Source of the DNA: Amphibalanus amphitrite
Lineage: Eukaryota; Arthropoda; Thecostraca; Balanomorpha; Balanidae
Assembly: GCF_019059575.1 (NCBI RefSeq)
Contig: NW_024881673.1
Coordinates: 620,001-684,000 of the forward strand
Reading direction: 5' to 3'
DNA length: 64,000 nucleotides
Positions 10,469 through 22,669 of this stretch are shown in pieces; the first letter of the stretch is position 1; each line of letters begins with the position of its first letter. The position numbers were made by a program, and so were the translations under genes. The notes below the pieces were generated by a model. The model was not told the origin of the DNA. It was given only the letters and a program-made list of their open reading frames with translations, and ran no database searches.

Positions 10469-11373
10469 ATAACCCTCGCATGTGTGCGGCGTTTGCCAGC
10501 TTCTAATGTGTAGGGGGGGGGTCGGTTGGACCCCCCCCCTTGCCGTTTGGCCCCTGATCGAGCTAGAGCTTCGCAGAAAAAACGAGCGTGTTGCCCGTGA
10601 CGAGAGGAAGCCGATGATACCCAATTTTAAGGTCCTAGGTCATTGGTTGACCTTCCAGGTCAGGTCAATGACCCAAAGTCGGGAAAATCGGGACCAATTA
10701 GAAAGTCGTAAAGTGTGGTTGCTAAGGGGTTTTTCGGGGTGCTGATCACGAATATCGTGTTAGTTTTGATCACAGATGATGTCTTTAAGCATTTACACCA
10801 GGTCGGGTCAGGTCAGGTCAGGTCAACCAGTAGGGGTTGTGACGGGTATTCGTAGTACGTGTCAACCGCCTCTGACAGCTTCGTAACATGTTACGAAGGC
10901 ACCAAAACTACTTCGTAAATGTTCAAATGGTTGCTAAATTCGAATTCAGCTAAAAAAACTAGCCTAGAAACATGTAAAACTCGAAAAAGTGAACCGAGGT
11001 CACCCGAGGTCACCAAAGGTCAATGACCTGACCTGACCTTCAGGTGACCTTGACACCCATTCTAATGCATGGGAGCAACATCAAATCACATGTTTGAACG
11101 TTTGAAACCACGAAAAGCTTGCAAACGCGCGGCTAATGCGAGCCGACATACGCGGAATCGCGATTCCGGCCAAACATGGTCTCGGAAAAGAGGTCACAGG
11201 TCAAAGGTCATTTGGGTCAGGGTCATGAAATTTTCAGGGTAGGTGTAAAATTGATCAATGAGAGGGCACTGAAAGTTTCGTCGCGATCGGCCGCTTTTTA
11301 CGCGAGTTATTCGCGAAAAACCATGGGGTGGTCCATCCGACCCCCCCCCCCCCCCTACACATGCGAGGGATAA
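10469..11373 (-). mobile_element. TTAA-type element flanked by ATAA instead of TTAA
   Basis: Ends ATAACCCTCGCATGTG and CACATGCGAGGGATAA lie in inverted orientation, 901 bp apart plus one ATAA. Left core TCGGTTGGACC and right core GGTCCATCCGACC match as inverted copies, and the ATGTG tag is doubled on the left. The interior is AGGTCA-rich. Architecture is that of the TTAA elements but the duplication is ATAA on both sides. Confidence 0.8.
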
Positions 11374-11678
11374 CTCATATAGGTATAATGTAATCTCCCT
11401 GCGTTCTAGCTTTCAGAGGTGACCCCAGAGGTCACATATGGGTGACCTGGGTTTGACCCGAGAGGCCGGCCGTCGCAGGAACCTCTCCAACGATAGCTGA
11501 AAGCCGACGGCCGATAGCTGATCCGCCGATTGCAGGTCACCTCATGTCTGAGTCTGCCCTGGGTGGTGTGACACTCGGGCCTCTATAATCCTGTAGAGCC
11601 TGTCGTCGGAACAGTCGAGGTGGGCTCGATAACGCGGCGTCGTTCAAACATTGCATGCCGCTAACGGCTCTTCATCGG
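11374..11678. repeat. Dispersed repeat segment, related in inverted form to 56545-56700
   Basis: The stretch with GATAGCTGAAAGCCGACGG and GCTGATCCGCCGATTGCAG (about 11495-11540) recurs as the reverse complement near 56555-56620. Both copies are next to GTGACCT-containing text. It precedes the satellite leader and may belong to the same large repeat. Confidence 0.5.
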
Positions 11679-12505
11679 GAAACTTCCACTGCAATGAGTG
11701 GTCCGATATCGATATAGCTAATGCCCAGCGAAGGCCAGCCCGTCTTCACTAATCCAAACAAGGTAGGTATGTCTGTTGGTGAGCTCTGTCCTGTGTCACG
11801 TGAACTCGACTGACGTCTTGGAGGGGTGGGGGGGGGGCGCTGCAGGCACGGTACCCTGTCGGTCACGGGGCCGACAATATACTGCTGACCTGACTAACTG
11901 ACCAGGTCAGTCAGCCCCCCAACGGTCTGGGCTGAATCCCGGCTGCAACGAATGGGGTGGCGTTTATTTGAAGGTACAATCTGTCCCGCTGAGGTCAAAC
12001 GGGGCCGCACATATCGAGACGCTGTTTTCAAGGAACGTTACTACGGCTTATAACCTGACTGCAATGATGTGCTTTGATTTGGAAATCGGCCGAAGCTCAT
12101 ACTCGAGAACCGCTGTGCAAGTTTATTTTCGAAATACCTAACCCAAACATAACCAGTTTGGTCAACATATGACCTTGGAGGTCAATTTGCTAGCGAGAGA
12201 GAAAGATGTAATGCTGGCGAGTCGTTTGAGTGTCATTTTTTGGCGCTTTAGCTCTACTGCTACAATCTCTTCAGTGCTCTGCAAATTTGTGTCATGTGAA
12301 ATTTGTTGACCTCTGGAGGTCAAACGGCTGGAGGTGCCACCGAATGGCTCGGGCTGTGAATTGTGTACGTCACAACTTCTATTGTGTGCATGTTTCAGCT
12401 CGATATCAAGTGTCCAAAATCTGGGCTGAATCCTGCCTAAGTCTGGGCTGAATATGGGCTGTCTTGAAGTCCTCTGGCCTCGATCATGACTCGATGATGA
12501 CGTCA
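11679..12505 (+). repeat. Conserved leader of the 89-bp satellite, copy 1
   Basis: About 830 bp here is collinear with 31462-32290. It includes GAAACTTCCACTGCAATGAG at the start, a G-run near 11830, CTGACTAACTGACCAGG, TTGTTGACCTCTGGAGGTC and a final GATGACGTCATCGAACAT just before the array. Copies differ by substitutions and small indels. No coding frame is shared by both. Confidence 0.85.
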
Positions 12506-14835
12506 TCGAACATATCAGTCATCGCCAGCGTGTTGATGGTGGTGCCGTCCCATATGATCGCTGGACTCCATCTCTGTGGACTGGGTGGGACCGACAGAAC
12601 ATGTCAGTCATCGGCAGCATGTTGATGGTGATGCCGTCCTATATGATCGCTGTACTCCATCTCTGTGGACTGGGTGGGACCGACAGAACATGTCAGTCAT
12701 CGGCAGCATGTTGATGGTGGTGCCGTCCTATATGATCGCTGTACTCCATCTCTGTGGACTGGGTGGGACCGACAGAACATGTCAGTCATCGGCAGCATGT
12801 TGATGGTGGTGCCGTCCTATATGATCGCTGGACTCCATCTCTGTGGACTGGGTGGGACCGACAGAACATGTCAGTCATCGGCAGCATGTTGATGGTGATG
12901 CCGTCCTATATGATCGCTGTACTCCAATCTCTGTGGACTGGGTGGGACCGACAGAACATGTCAGTCATCGGCAGCATGTTGATGGTGGTGCCGTCCTATA
13001 TGATCGCTGGACTCCATCTCTGTGGACTGGGTGGGACCGACAGAACATGTCAGTCATCGGCAGCATGTTGATGGTGGTGCCGTCCTATATGATCACTGTA
13101 CTCCATCTCTGTGGACTGGGTGGGACCGACAAAACATGTCAGTCATCGGCAGCATGTTGATGGTGGTGCCATCCAATATGATCGCTATACTCCATCTCTG
13201 TGGACTGGGTGGGACCGACAGAACATATCAGTCATCGGCAGCATGTTGATGGTGGTGCCGTCCTATATGATCGCTGAACTCTATCTCTGTGGACTGGGTG
13301 GGACCGACAGAACATGTCAGTCATCGGCAGCATGTTGATGGTGGTGCCGTCCTATATGATCGCTGTACTCCATCTCTGTGGACTGGGTGGGACCGACAGA
13401 ACATGCCAGTCATCGGCAGCATGGTGATGGTGGTGCCGTCCTATATTATCGCTGGACTCCATCTCTGTGGACTGGGTGGGACCGACAGAACATGCCAGTC
13501 ATCGGCAACATGGTGATGGTGGTGCCGTCCTATATGATGCGCTGGACTCCATCTCTGTGGACTGGGTGGGACCGACAGAACATGTCAGTCATCGGCAGCA
13601 TGTTGATGGTGGTGCCGTCCTATACATATAATCACTGGACTCCATCTCTGTGTACTGGGTGGGACCGACAAAACATGTCAGTCATCGGCAGCATGTTGAT
13701 AGTGGTGCCGTCCTATATGATCGCTATACTACATCTCTGTGGACTGGGTGGGACCGACAGAACATATCAGTCATCGGCAGCATGTTGATGGTGGTGCCGT
13801 CCTATATGATGCGTTGTACTCCATCTCTGTGGACTGGGTGGGACCGACAGAACATGTCAGTCATCGGCAGCATGTTGATGGTGATGCCGTCCTATATGAT
13901 CGCTGGACTCCATCTCTGTGGACTGGATGGGACCGACAGAACATGCCAGTCATCGGCAGCATGGTGATGGTAGTGCCGTCCTATATGATGCGCTGGACTC
14001 CATCTCTGTGGACTGGGTGGGACCGACAGAACATGTCAGTCATCGGCAGCATGTTGATGGTGGTGCCGTCCTATATGATCGCTATACTCTATCTCTGTGG
14101 ACTGGGTGGGACCGACAGAACATATCAGTCATCGGCAGCATGTTGATGGTGGTGCCGTCCTATATGATGCGTTGTACTCCATCTCTGAGGACTGGGTGGG
14201 ACCGACAAAACATGTCAGTCATCGGCAGCATGTTGATGGTAGTGCCGTCCTATATGATCGCTATACTCCATCTCTGTGGACTGGGTGGGACCGACAGAAC
14301 ATGTCAGTCATCGGTAGCATGTTGATGGTGATGCCGTCCTATATGATCGCTGGACTCCATCTCTGTGGACTGGGTGGGTCCGACAGAACATGTCAGTCAT
14401 CGACAGCATGTTGATGGTGATGCCGTCCTATATGATCGCTGGACTCCATCTCTGAGGACTGGGTGGGACCGACAGAACATGTCAGTCATCGGCAGCATGT
14501 TGATGGTAGTGCCGTCCTATATGATCGCTATACTCCATCTCTGTGGACTGGGTGGGACCGACAGAACATGTCAGTCATCGGCAGCATGTTGATGGTGATG
14601 CCGTCCTATATGATCGCTGTACTCCATCTCTGTGGACTGGGTGGGACCGACAGAACATGTCAGTCATCGGCAGCATGTTGATGGTGGTGCCGTCCTATAT
14701 GATGCGCTGTACTCAATCTCTGGACTGGGTGGGACCGACAGAACATGTCAGTCATCGGCAGCATGTTGATGGTGGTGCCGTCCTATATGATCGCTGTACT
14801 CCATCTCTGTGGACTGGGTGGGTCCGACAGAACGA
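12506..14835 (+). repeat. 89-bp satellite array A1, about 26 monomers
   Basis: The monomer contains ATGTCAGTCATCGGCAGCAT, GTGCCGTCCTATATGATCGC and CATCTCTGTGGACTGGGTGG. The 89-bp period is not a multiple of three, so the many 75-residue open frames are by-products. Several monomers are 90 bp because GATCGCT became GATGCGCT (for example near 13535, 13805, 13985 and 14165). A1 monomers are more diverged from one another than those of the array at 32.3 kb. Confidence 0.97.
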
Positions 14836-15322
14836 TAGGCGTTATCACAAGTGTATTCGCGGCCATTGGGGCGACGTAAGAAAAGAAGAAAACAACTGGC
14901 CCCAAGAACTATAAATTATCAGTTAGCATGCACCTTTTCCTTGATATGTAGAGAATTTACCATTAATTGTTAGAGAAAATTGCATTTAAAATCTTCCATT
15001 TATGCTTTTTTCATCGTTTGCACAGTATGTTCTTTTACTAAGCTAGAAACACTAATTATAAATAGTTCCCGCATCATCAAGAACAATAGGAAAGGCTTGA
15101 AGTGAATACAATAATCTAAACGGTTTTGTAATCCATGTGAAGACACTTCTAAAATTGCCTGTAGAATTATTTAAGGCAAAAGTTCAACTTTTTCACAAGA
15201 CGGATGGCTATAAACCTATTCAACGTGTGACAACTCAGCCGGTATTTCGTCGCCTACAGCCCAGCTTTTCCTAGTGACCGATAGAGGCGCTGCTATCGAT
15301 GTCCGCCCGTGCCGCCTAACGA
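14836..15322. other. AT-rich spacer between arrays A1 and A2
   Basis: About 490 bp of AT-rich, non-repetitive sequence interrupts the satellite. I see no transposon ends or coding signal. Confidence 0.5.
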
Positions 15323-17057
15323 CATGTCAGTCATCGGCAGCATGTTGATGGTGGTGCCGTCCTATATGATCGCTGTACTCCATCTCTGTGGACTGGGTGG
15401 GACCGACAGAACATGTCAGTCATCGGCAGCATGTTGATGGTGGTGCCGTCCTGTATGATCGCTGTACTCCATCTCTGTGGACTGGGTGGGACCGTCAGAA
15501 CATGTCAGTCATCGGCAGCATGTTGATGGTGGTGCCGTCCTATATGATCGCTGTACTCCATCTCTGTGGACTGGGTGGGACCGTCAGAACATGTCAGTCA
15601 TCGGCAGCATGTTGATGGTGGTGCCGTCCTATATGATCGCTGGACTCCATCTCTGTGGACTGGGTGGGACCGACAGAACATGTCAGTCATCGGCAGCATG
15701 TTGATGGTGGTGCCGTCCTATATGATCGCTGTACTCCATCTCTGTGGACTGGGTGGGACCGACAGAACATGTCAGTCATCGGCAGCATGTTGATGGTGGT
15801 GCCGTCCTATATGATCGCTATACTCCATCTCTGTGGACTGGGTGGGACCACCAGAACATGTCAGTCATCGGCAGCATGTTGATGGTGATGCCGTCCTATA
15901 TGATCGCTGGACTCCATCTCTGTGCACTGGGTGGGTCCGACAGAACATGTCAGTCATCGACAGCATGTTGATGGTGATGCCGTCCTATATGATCGCTGGA
16001 CTCCATCTCTGAGGACTGGGTGGGACCGACAGAACATGTCAGTCATCGGCAGCATGTTGATGGTAGTGCCGTCCTATATGATCGCTATACTCCATCTCTG
16101 TGGACTGGGTGGGACCGACAGAACATGTCAGTCATCGGCAGCATGTTGATGGTGGTGCCGTCCTATATGATCGCTGTACTCCATCTCTGTGGACTGGGTG
16201 GGACCGACAGAACATGTCAGTCATCGGCAGCATGTTGATGGTGGTGCCGTCCTATATGATCGCAGTACTCCATCTCTGTGTACTGGGTGGGACCGACAGA
16301 ACATGTCAGTCATAGGCAGCATGTTGATGGTCGTGCCGTCCTATATGATCGCAGTACTCCATCTCTGTGGACTGGTTGGGACCGACAGAACATGTCAGTC
16401 ATCGGCAGCATGCTGATGGTGGTGCCGTCCTATATGATCACTGTACTCCATCTCTGTGTACTGGGTGGCACCGACAGAACATGTCAGTCATCGGCAGCAT
16501 GTTGATGGTGATGCTGTCCTATATGATCGCTGTACTCCATCTCTGTGGACTGGGTGGGACCGACAGAACATGTCAGTCATCGGCAGCATGTTGATGGTGG
16601 CGCCGTCCTATATGATCGCTGGACTCCATCTCTTTGGACTGGGTGGGACCGACAGAACATGTCAGTCATCGGCAGCATGTTGATGGTGGTGCCGTCCTAT
16701 ATGATGCGCTGTACTCCATCTCTGTGGACTGGGTGGGACCGACAGAACATGTCAGTCATCGGCAGCATGTTGATGGTGGTGCCGTCCTATATGATCGCTG
16801 TACTCCATCTCTGTGGACTGGGTGGGACCGACAGAACATGTCAGTCGTCGGCAGCATGTTGATGGTGGTGCCGTCCTATATGATCGCTGTACTCCATCTC
16901 TGTGGACTGGGTGGGACCGACAGAACATGTCAGTCATCGGCAGCATGTTGATGGTGGTGCCGTCCTATATGATCGCTGGACTCCATCTCTGTGGACTGGG
17001 TGGGACCGACAGAACATGTCAGTCATTGGCAGCATGTTGATGGTGATGCCGTCCTAT
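15323..17057 (+). repeat. 89-bp satellite array A2, about 19.5 monomers
   Basis: Same monomer and orientation as A1. The last monomer is cut in CCTATAT at 17057, where the left end of a TTAA-type element (CCTTCGCCCCAGTGG) begins. One 90-bp GATGCGCT monomer lies near 16700. Confidence 0.97.
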
Positions 17058-19258
17058 ATCCTTCGCCCCAGTGGAGGGGGGGGGGGCATATGTTACCACC
17101 CTGTCGCGTTTTTTGCGTGTGAATAAATAACCGCGGCGCGTAGAGCCGCGCCGCTGGGGTAGCTTTTGGTACATCAATTTTGGACAATGTGTGAAATTTT
17201 TTACCCCAGGTCATGTCAGGTCAGGTCACCAGGTCAAGTTAACCCGCGCCCCACTGGGGCGGGCTATTTATAGCCCCCCTCCCGTTTTTCGGCAATAACT
17301 TCCAAACCGCTTGACGGATCGACTTTAAACTTTCAGTACCTTCGGCTGCATTAATTTGACACCTTGTGTCAAAATTTGAACTTCGTAGCTACCATAGGTC
17401 GGCCGGAAATGACGTCAGAGTGACGTCATGTTCGTCCGATTTCGACGCAAAACATTGAACCACGGCAATCGCTCCCAAGAGCTCAGTTTTTAAGCTAGAT
17501 CCAATTTCTTTGCATGAAAGAACTCAGAATTGACCGTGCTATCAAACTGCTATCTCGGATTTTCAAAATTTTGAAAATTTCAAAAATTTTATATAATAAT
17601 ATTCAAAATTTATATTTTTATATTTTTTTCAAAAAGTTTTTGACTTTTCGAAAAAACCGGAACATATGTGACAGAACGCATGATTATGATTAACTCTAGC
17701 AAGTTTTAGCTAAATATCTTCAAAAATGGCCAAGTTATACGCATTATTGCAAAAAATTCACAATTATTAATTTTTCAAATCAATTTTTCAGTACGTATTG
17801 GGCATCGTACACCAATATAAATGGCACCATCGTGTTCCTGAGCTCAAACTGCATCCAATAGACACCTTTTTTGTTGAAAAATTTCAACTTTAAAATTTGA
17901 CCTTTTTTGACCTGAAGGTGACCTGACCTAAGCTAAATTCGACTCAAAATGACCTCGAATGACATAGACGACATCAAATTCGAAATCTATGGCCTAAATG
18001 GACCATAAAACATGTGTCACGTGACCGACGCATGATATAATATTTTTGTGACCTGTGATGACCTGACCCTGACCTGAAAATCAAAGTACAAGTTTGGTAC
18101 CCTTAAGGTATCTAGAGCATCTGTTCACGAGTGTGGAAACCAAAAATGAGCCTGATCTGACTTGTAAGACGGCGGCCAGAGCCCAAAATGTGAACAAGCC
18201 AAAGTGCTAATAATTTTTACTTTGACCTGACCTGTGACGTCATCGGTGACCTCGAGGTCAATGAAATTAGGTTTCGCTCAACAGTTTTTCCGGGGCTATC
18301 AGACGCCGTTTGAATTTTGACGATCGGCCCAGTAGTTTCGGAGTTAGGAGGGGGGGCTATGAATAGCCCCCCCCCCCCCAGTAGGGCGTGTTATACACAG
18401 ACCCCAGTGGGGCGCGGGTTAACTGACCAAGCCTAAAAAAGTTTGCTATCATGTCCACCCTGCAGTGTTTGTCAGAAAGGTTTCAAACCTCATGGATTGC
18501 ATTATGTTATGGGCGCCTACAATTTGCATATCTCGGATTTTTTATATCCGTGACCTAAGGTCAGGTCAGTGGCGTGACCTTACCATTATAAGGCAACGGA
18601 GAAAAATGAAAATGCCTCTAGATCCGTGTGTACGCATAGGAACGGTCCAAATATTTCAGAATCACAATGATTAGGACCACCCGTGACGACCAAGGTGTGT
18701 TTTTTGCTGATAGCCTCTAGAAAGGTCATCCGAGGTCATTTGAGGCTACAAACACATTTTTGCCAATAACTCTCGATTGGAAAGAGATAGAACGCTGGAG
18801 ATGGCCTCATTGTGTTTGTCATGCCGAGACTCATCGGTTGATATGCAACATGACCTTTTCCGGTCAGGTCATGACCTTGACCTGAGGTCAAATTTTCAAG
18901 TTGACCTTTCAAGGTCAAATTATAGTTCATTCGACGCGTCTCGGCGAGAGGAACACGATTCTGGCAATAGAAATGTCGTGGCTTTTTTTAGGCGAAAGTT
19001 ATTGTCGAAAAACACTTTTCGTAAAAACAGCTATTTTTGGAGTTTTTGCCCTCTGGAGGCTAAACCGTTGACCTGAGGTCAATTTTGATTATGACATTAT
19101 CAAAAGAGGAGTTCAAAAGCTATCGATTGCTTTTCCATTTGTTTTTCTAGCTATCGTAGTTCCTGAGATAAATGCATGTTTTCTGAGAAATATAATGACA
19201 TTTGGCAAATTTGGACCTTTGATGAACTCCAGTGACCCCAATATTGCTCTAAGATGCT
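17058..19258 (+). mobile_element. TTAA-type element (core CATATGTTACC), left part, split and interrupted
   Basis: The left end CCTTCGCCCCAGTGG, G-run and GCATATGTTACCACC is followed by CGCGGCGCGTAG and a TGACCT-rich interior. That interior is homologous to the element in the Mab-21-like gene, with AGGTCATGACCT at 18866-18877. Another TTAA element sits inside at 17239-18422. Homology stops at about 19258 (AATATTGCTCTAAG), directly before RT coding sequence. The matching right end, core GGTAACATATGCC, is at about 30241-30418. Confidence 0.7.
17239..18422 (+). mobile_element. TTAA element, core CTATTTATAG, tag CCACTGGGG
   Basis: It spans 1,180 bp plus TTAA. Left: TTAACCCGCGCCCCACTGGG, then GCTATTTATAGC. 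Right: GCTATGAATAGC, C-run, CAGTAGGGCG, then CCCCAGTGGGGCGCGGGTTAA-type ending (long end right). The interior carries the CATAAAACATGTGTCAC block. It is nested in the element 17058-19258. The second copy is at 58468-59652 and nearly identical. Confidence 0.92.
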
Positions 19259-20297
19259 CTAAGACCTTGGCAGGCGCAAACAGAGAGTGGTTTTGAATGG
19301 GAAGGTATCCGACTGGGTCCCGGCTGTGTCCGGAACCCCAGAGGGCGGCCATATTTCTCCGCTTCTGTTTTCTCTTTTTATTAACGACCTGCCCACTGCA
19401 ATATCTACAAATTGTTTGCTTTTTGCTGACGACCTCAAACTTTTCAACGAGATCAGGTCAGCAGCTGATGTGCTAGCACTTCAGAGGGACTTAGATGCAG
19501 TAGCACGATGGGCGGCTGACTGGAAACTGGTACTTAATGCTTCAAAATGTAAATCTTTCAAAATCACGTTGAAACGAAACTTTATTAACTCTTCCTACAA
19601 AATCAACGGAATTACCTTAGAAAACGTCACATCCATTCGGGATTTAGGAGTTATTCTTGACCAAAAGCTGGACTTTGCTGAACATGTGGGTTCAATTGTC
19701 TCGAAAGCCAATAGGGCTTTAGGACTTATCATTCGCACTTTCCAGTCAGCCTCCCCCCGGTGCAAGATAGACAAGCAGGCGGCTCTGGCGGCTTACGATG
19801 CAAACGTCCGATCGATTCTTGAATACTGTTCAATCATATGGGGCGGTGCAGCCAGATGCCATCTAGTTCGTGTGGAGAGAGTGCAACATAAGTTTTTAAT
19901 GTGGCTTGCGCGTCGTACGGGCTATGTCGGAGCCTCTCTGGCCTACTGTGATCTACTGGCATCGTACGATGTGCTCCACTTGGGTGCTCGGCGAGCACAG
20001 CATGATGTCATGTTTTTATCCAAAGTGTTTAAAGGTTTCATCTCTTCGTCGTTTTTATTACAGTGTTTTGGGTTACAGGTACCGATCAGACAAGCCAGAA
20101 CCATGAACAGAGCATTATTTACTCTGCCGTTTGCTCGAGTGAACACTGTATCATCCGGCTTGTTCTCGCGCATCCCACGCACTGTCAACCGGCCCCCGGT
20201 CAACAGACATGGTAGCCCAAATCTAGTCGGATATGAAAATTCTTCTAAATCCATAGACTTTAATGCTAAATTGACTATATTTGAGAGGGTTTTATGA
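19259..20297 (+). pseudogene. Non-LTR retrotransposon reverse transcriptase, C-terminal half (5'-truncated)
   Basis: A 340-residue open frame begins at the stop codon at 19260-19262 and runs to TGA at 20295-20297. It covers the RT palm with GTPEGGHISPLLFSLFINDL (canonical G-x-PQGS-x-x-SP-LLF) and the catalytic FADD box in LLFADDLKLF. The thumb follows with WAADWKLVLNASKCK, IRDLGVILD and ILEYCSIIWGG. Neither endonuclease nor RNase H is attached. The architecture fits the CR1/Jockey group. The 5' half is missing: upstream sequence at 19258 belongs to a TTAA-type element. The frame is otherwise intact, so this copy is probably young. It would have acted in target-primed reverse transcription of its own mRNA. 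It differs from the RT at 59.8-62.5 kb. Confidence 0.85.
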
Positions 20298-20887
20298 AGA
20301 TACATGACCAGATACAGAAAAAAGCGAGATGCTATCTTGTAGATTAAATCGTCTACTATCTGCGACTTTTGAAGTGTTTTTCAATCTGAGGTACAGAAAT
20401 CGTGTTCCCAAGAGACTGAATGTAGCCATGCTTTACATTAGATCCAATGGCAAAAATTCGAAATCTGACGAAATTGGCCATTTTTACGTCTGATTTATGA
20501 AAATTCTAGACAGGATATATAAAAACTCGAGATTCTATCAGGTGGGAAATTTCATTGTCTATTACCGCTTTTTGAAGTGTTTTTTTCGATTTGAGACCGG
20601 CAAATCGTGTTCCCAAGAGACTGAAAGTAACCCTGTTCTACAGCAAGACAATGACAGAATTCTAATATTTGATGGAAGCTATCTTAGGTGATAATAACCT
20701 TACTACTAATTGCAATGCTTCATTGGAAAGCTCAACAGTGGCACCATCATCGGTCTTTGTATTGCTATTTCACAGAACAACAAGAAATAACGTTTTGAAG
20801 CCTTTGAATATTGACTTACTTTTCATCGGCGGGCTCGATCCCCATCACCACCAACAATTTTCCGGGAAGCCAGGATTTTGCAGATAT
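20298..20887 (+). repeat. 3' region of the RT element with an imperfect direct repeat
   Basis: The phrase CGTGTTCCCAAGAGACTGAA occurs at about 20400 and again at about 20608, inside an imperfect repeat of about 190-200 bp. A third partial start follows near 20675 (AGCTATCTTAGGTGATA). This probably is the 3' UTR of the retroelement. No poly-A tail is visible. Confidence 0.5.
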
Positions 20888-21373
20888 TTAAAGGGACCCT
20901 CCCACCTTCAAAAAAGTTTATGAATTGGCATGAAAGTGATGTCGCTCGGTTCAGAAAGAGCGAAAACGAATATCTACCAAATTTCACCGAAAAATATTCA
21001 CCGGTTTTCAAGATATTAGACTTTTACTTTTGTTTACTTTTTTGGGATCTCCGCTGTTTCTAGCGACTTTATTTTAGAAGTGCGGCGTTTGCGGCAGATG
21101 TTGCGCGCAAATAGCATATACCACCGCGTGCTACAAAACGTTTTAGTCAAACATTTAAAAATCGTTAGATATCTGCGCTGACGTCACACATTCAGAGGGG
21201 TATTCCTAAGCATTAGCCCCTCTGAATCAAAATGCTGCAATTTTGAAATTCAATATTTCCGATTTAAGACATTTTTCGATGTTGTGAGTGCCGAAACCGG
21301 TAATTGTGAGCCAGGGACCCCATTTTGGCTATCTCAACTCAAATCTAATGTTAAGGTGGGAGGGTCCCTTTAA
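20888..21373. mobile_element. TTAA-flanked MITE with AGGGACCC ends (Kolobok-like?)
   Basis: TTAA at 20888-20891 and 21370-21373 flank inverted ends AGGGACCCTCCCACCTT and AAGGTGGGAGGGTCCCT (17 bp, exact). It is 482 bp including one TTAA and has no coding frame. The ends are unrelated to the TTAACCC elements. TTAA plus purine-rich AGGG ends is consistent with Kolobok, which remains a guess without a transposase. Confidence 0.75.
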
Positions 21374-21424
21374 GCAGAATTGCAGAGCTGTGTTAATACT
21401 ACGGCATTTAAATACACGTTTTAA

Positions 21425-22456
21425 GAACAGGGGCGTCGACACCGGTCCGACTTTTCCGACTAGTCGGACCACTTTTTCGACTAGGCGGTGCCCTGCTGTG
21501 GCTCGCGGGGGCCCCTGCTGCAGACCGCGGGGGCCCTACTGCGGCTCGGGGGGCCCTGCTAGAGACCGCGGGGGCCCTGCTGCGCCTCTGAGGCCCTGCT
21601 AGACACCGCGGGGCACTGCTGCGGCCCGCGGGGTCCCCTTCTGCGGCCGCGGGGGCCCCTGTTGGGGCTCTCGGGGGCCCTGCTGCGGCCACGGGGGCCC
21701 CTGCTGCGGCAACGGGGGCCCTGCTGCGCCTCGCGGGGCCATTCTGTAGCTTGAGAGGGCCCTGCTGCGGCTCTCGGGGCCCTGCTACAGCTCGGGGGCC
21801 CCTGCTGTAGAATGCGGGGCCCTACTGTGGCTCGGGGCCCTGCTGGGGCTCGCAGGGGCCCTGCTGCGACCGCGGGAGCCCCTGCTGTGGCCGCGGGGCC
21901 CCTGTTGGGGCTCTCGGGGGCCCAGCTGCGGCCACGGGGGCCCTGCTGCGGCTCGCGGGGGCCCCCGTTGGGGCTCTCGGGGGCCCAGCTGCGGCCACGG
22001 GGGCCCCTGCTGCGGATCGCGGGGGCCCTTCTACAGACCTTGGGGCCCTTCTGTAGCTTGAGGGTGCCCTGCTTCGGCACGTGAGGCCCTGCCTCGCCAC
22101 GTTTGGGCCCATGGTTCGCCAGGGCCCTTCTGCGGCCCGTGGGGCCCCTAGTCTTGCAGATCGCGGGGCTCTACTGTGGCTGGCGGGGAACCTGCTGCAG
22201 ACCGCGTGAGGCCCTACTGCGACCCGCAAGGACCCTGTTGTGGCCCGCGAGACAAAACTGCAACTCAAGGGGCCCCCTGCTACGGCTCACGGGGGTCCTG
22301 CTGTAGGGGGGGGGGTTGCTGCGGCCTATGGGCCCTTCTGCGGCACACGAGGACCCTGCTGCGGCCCACGTATTGGGTTTCTCACAAAGTGACATCAAAG
22401 CTTCCCTGGCCGGGGGCTGCCCCCTCCCCACTTTTCGTGACGTGCCTACACCCCTG
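21425..22456. repeat. GC-rich minisatellite built on GGGGCCCTGCTGCGGC, copy 1
   Basis: Units of about 24 bp (GGGGCCCTGCTGCGGCTCGCG and variants) fill about 21480-22370. The block is entered by CAGGGGCGTCGAC at 21430. It ends with the inverted hAT-like end CCTACACCCCTG at about 22444-22455. Long frames of Pro/Arg/Ala/Gly repeats on both strands come from the repeat and are not genes. Confidence 0.85.
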
Positions 22457-22669
22457 GTCGACGGTATCAAGATAATTCCCTGTGCCGAAAAGGATAACTT
22501 ATAGTGTCACTACTCTAAAACAATGTATTAAAAAAAAATGTCGACTTTACAAACAAGAGTAATTTTTAACATTGGTTTAAAAATTAACAAAAGGATCATG
22601 TATTGAATGACAATGATTAAAATCATCTTCGAATAATATAACCTAGTTATATCATTTAATAAATATTTA

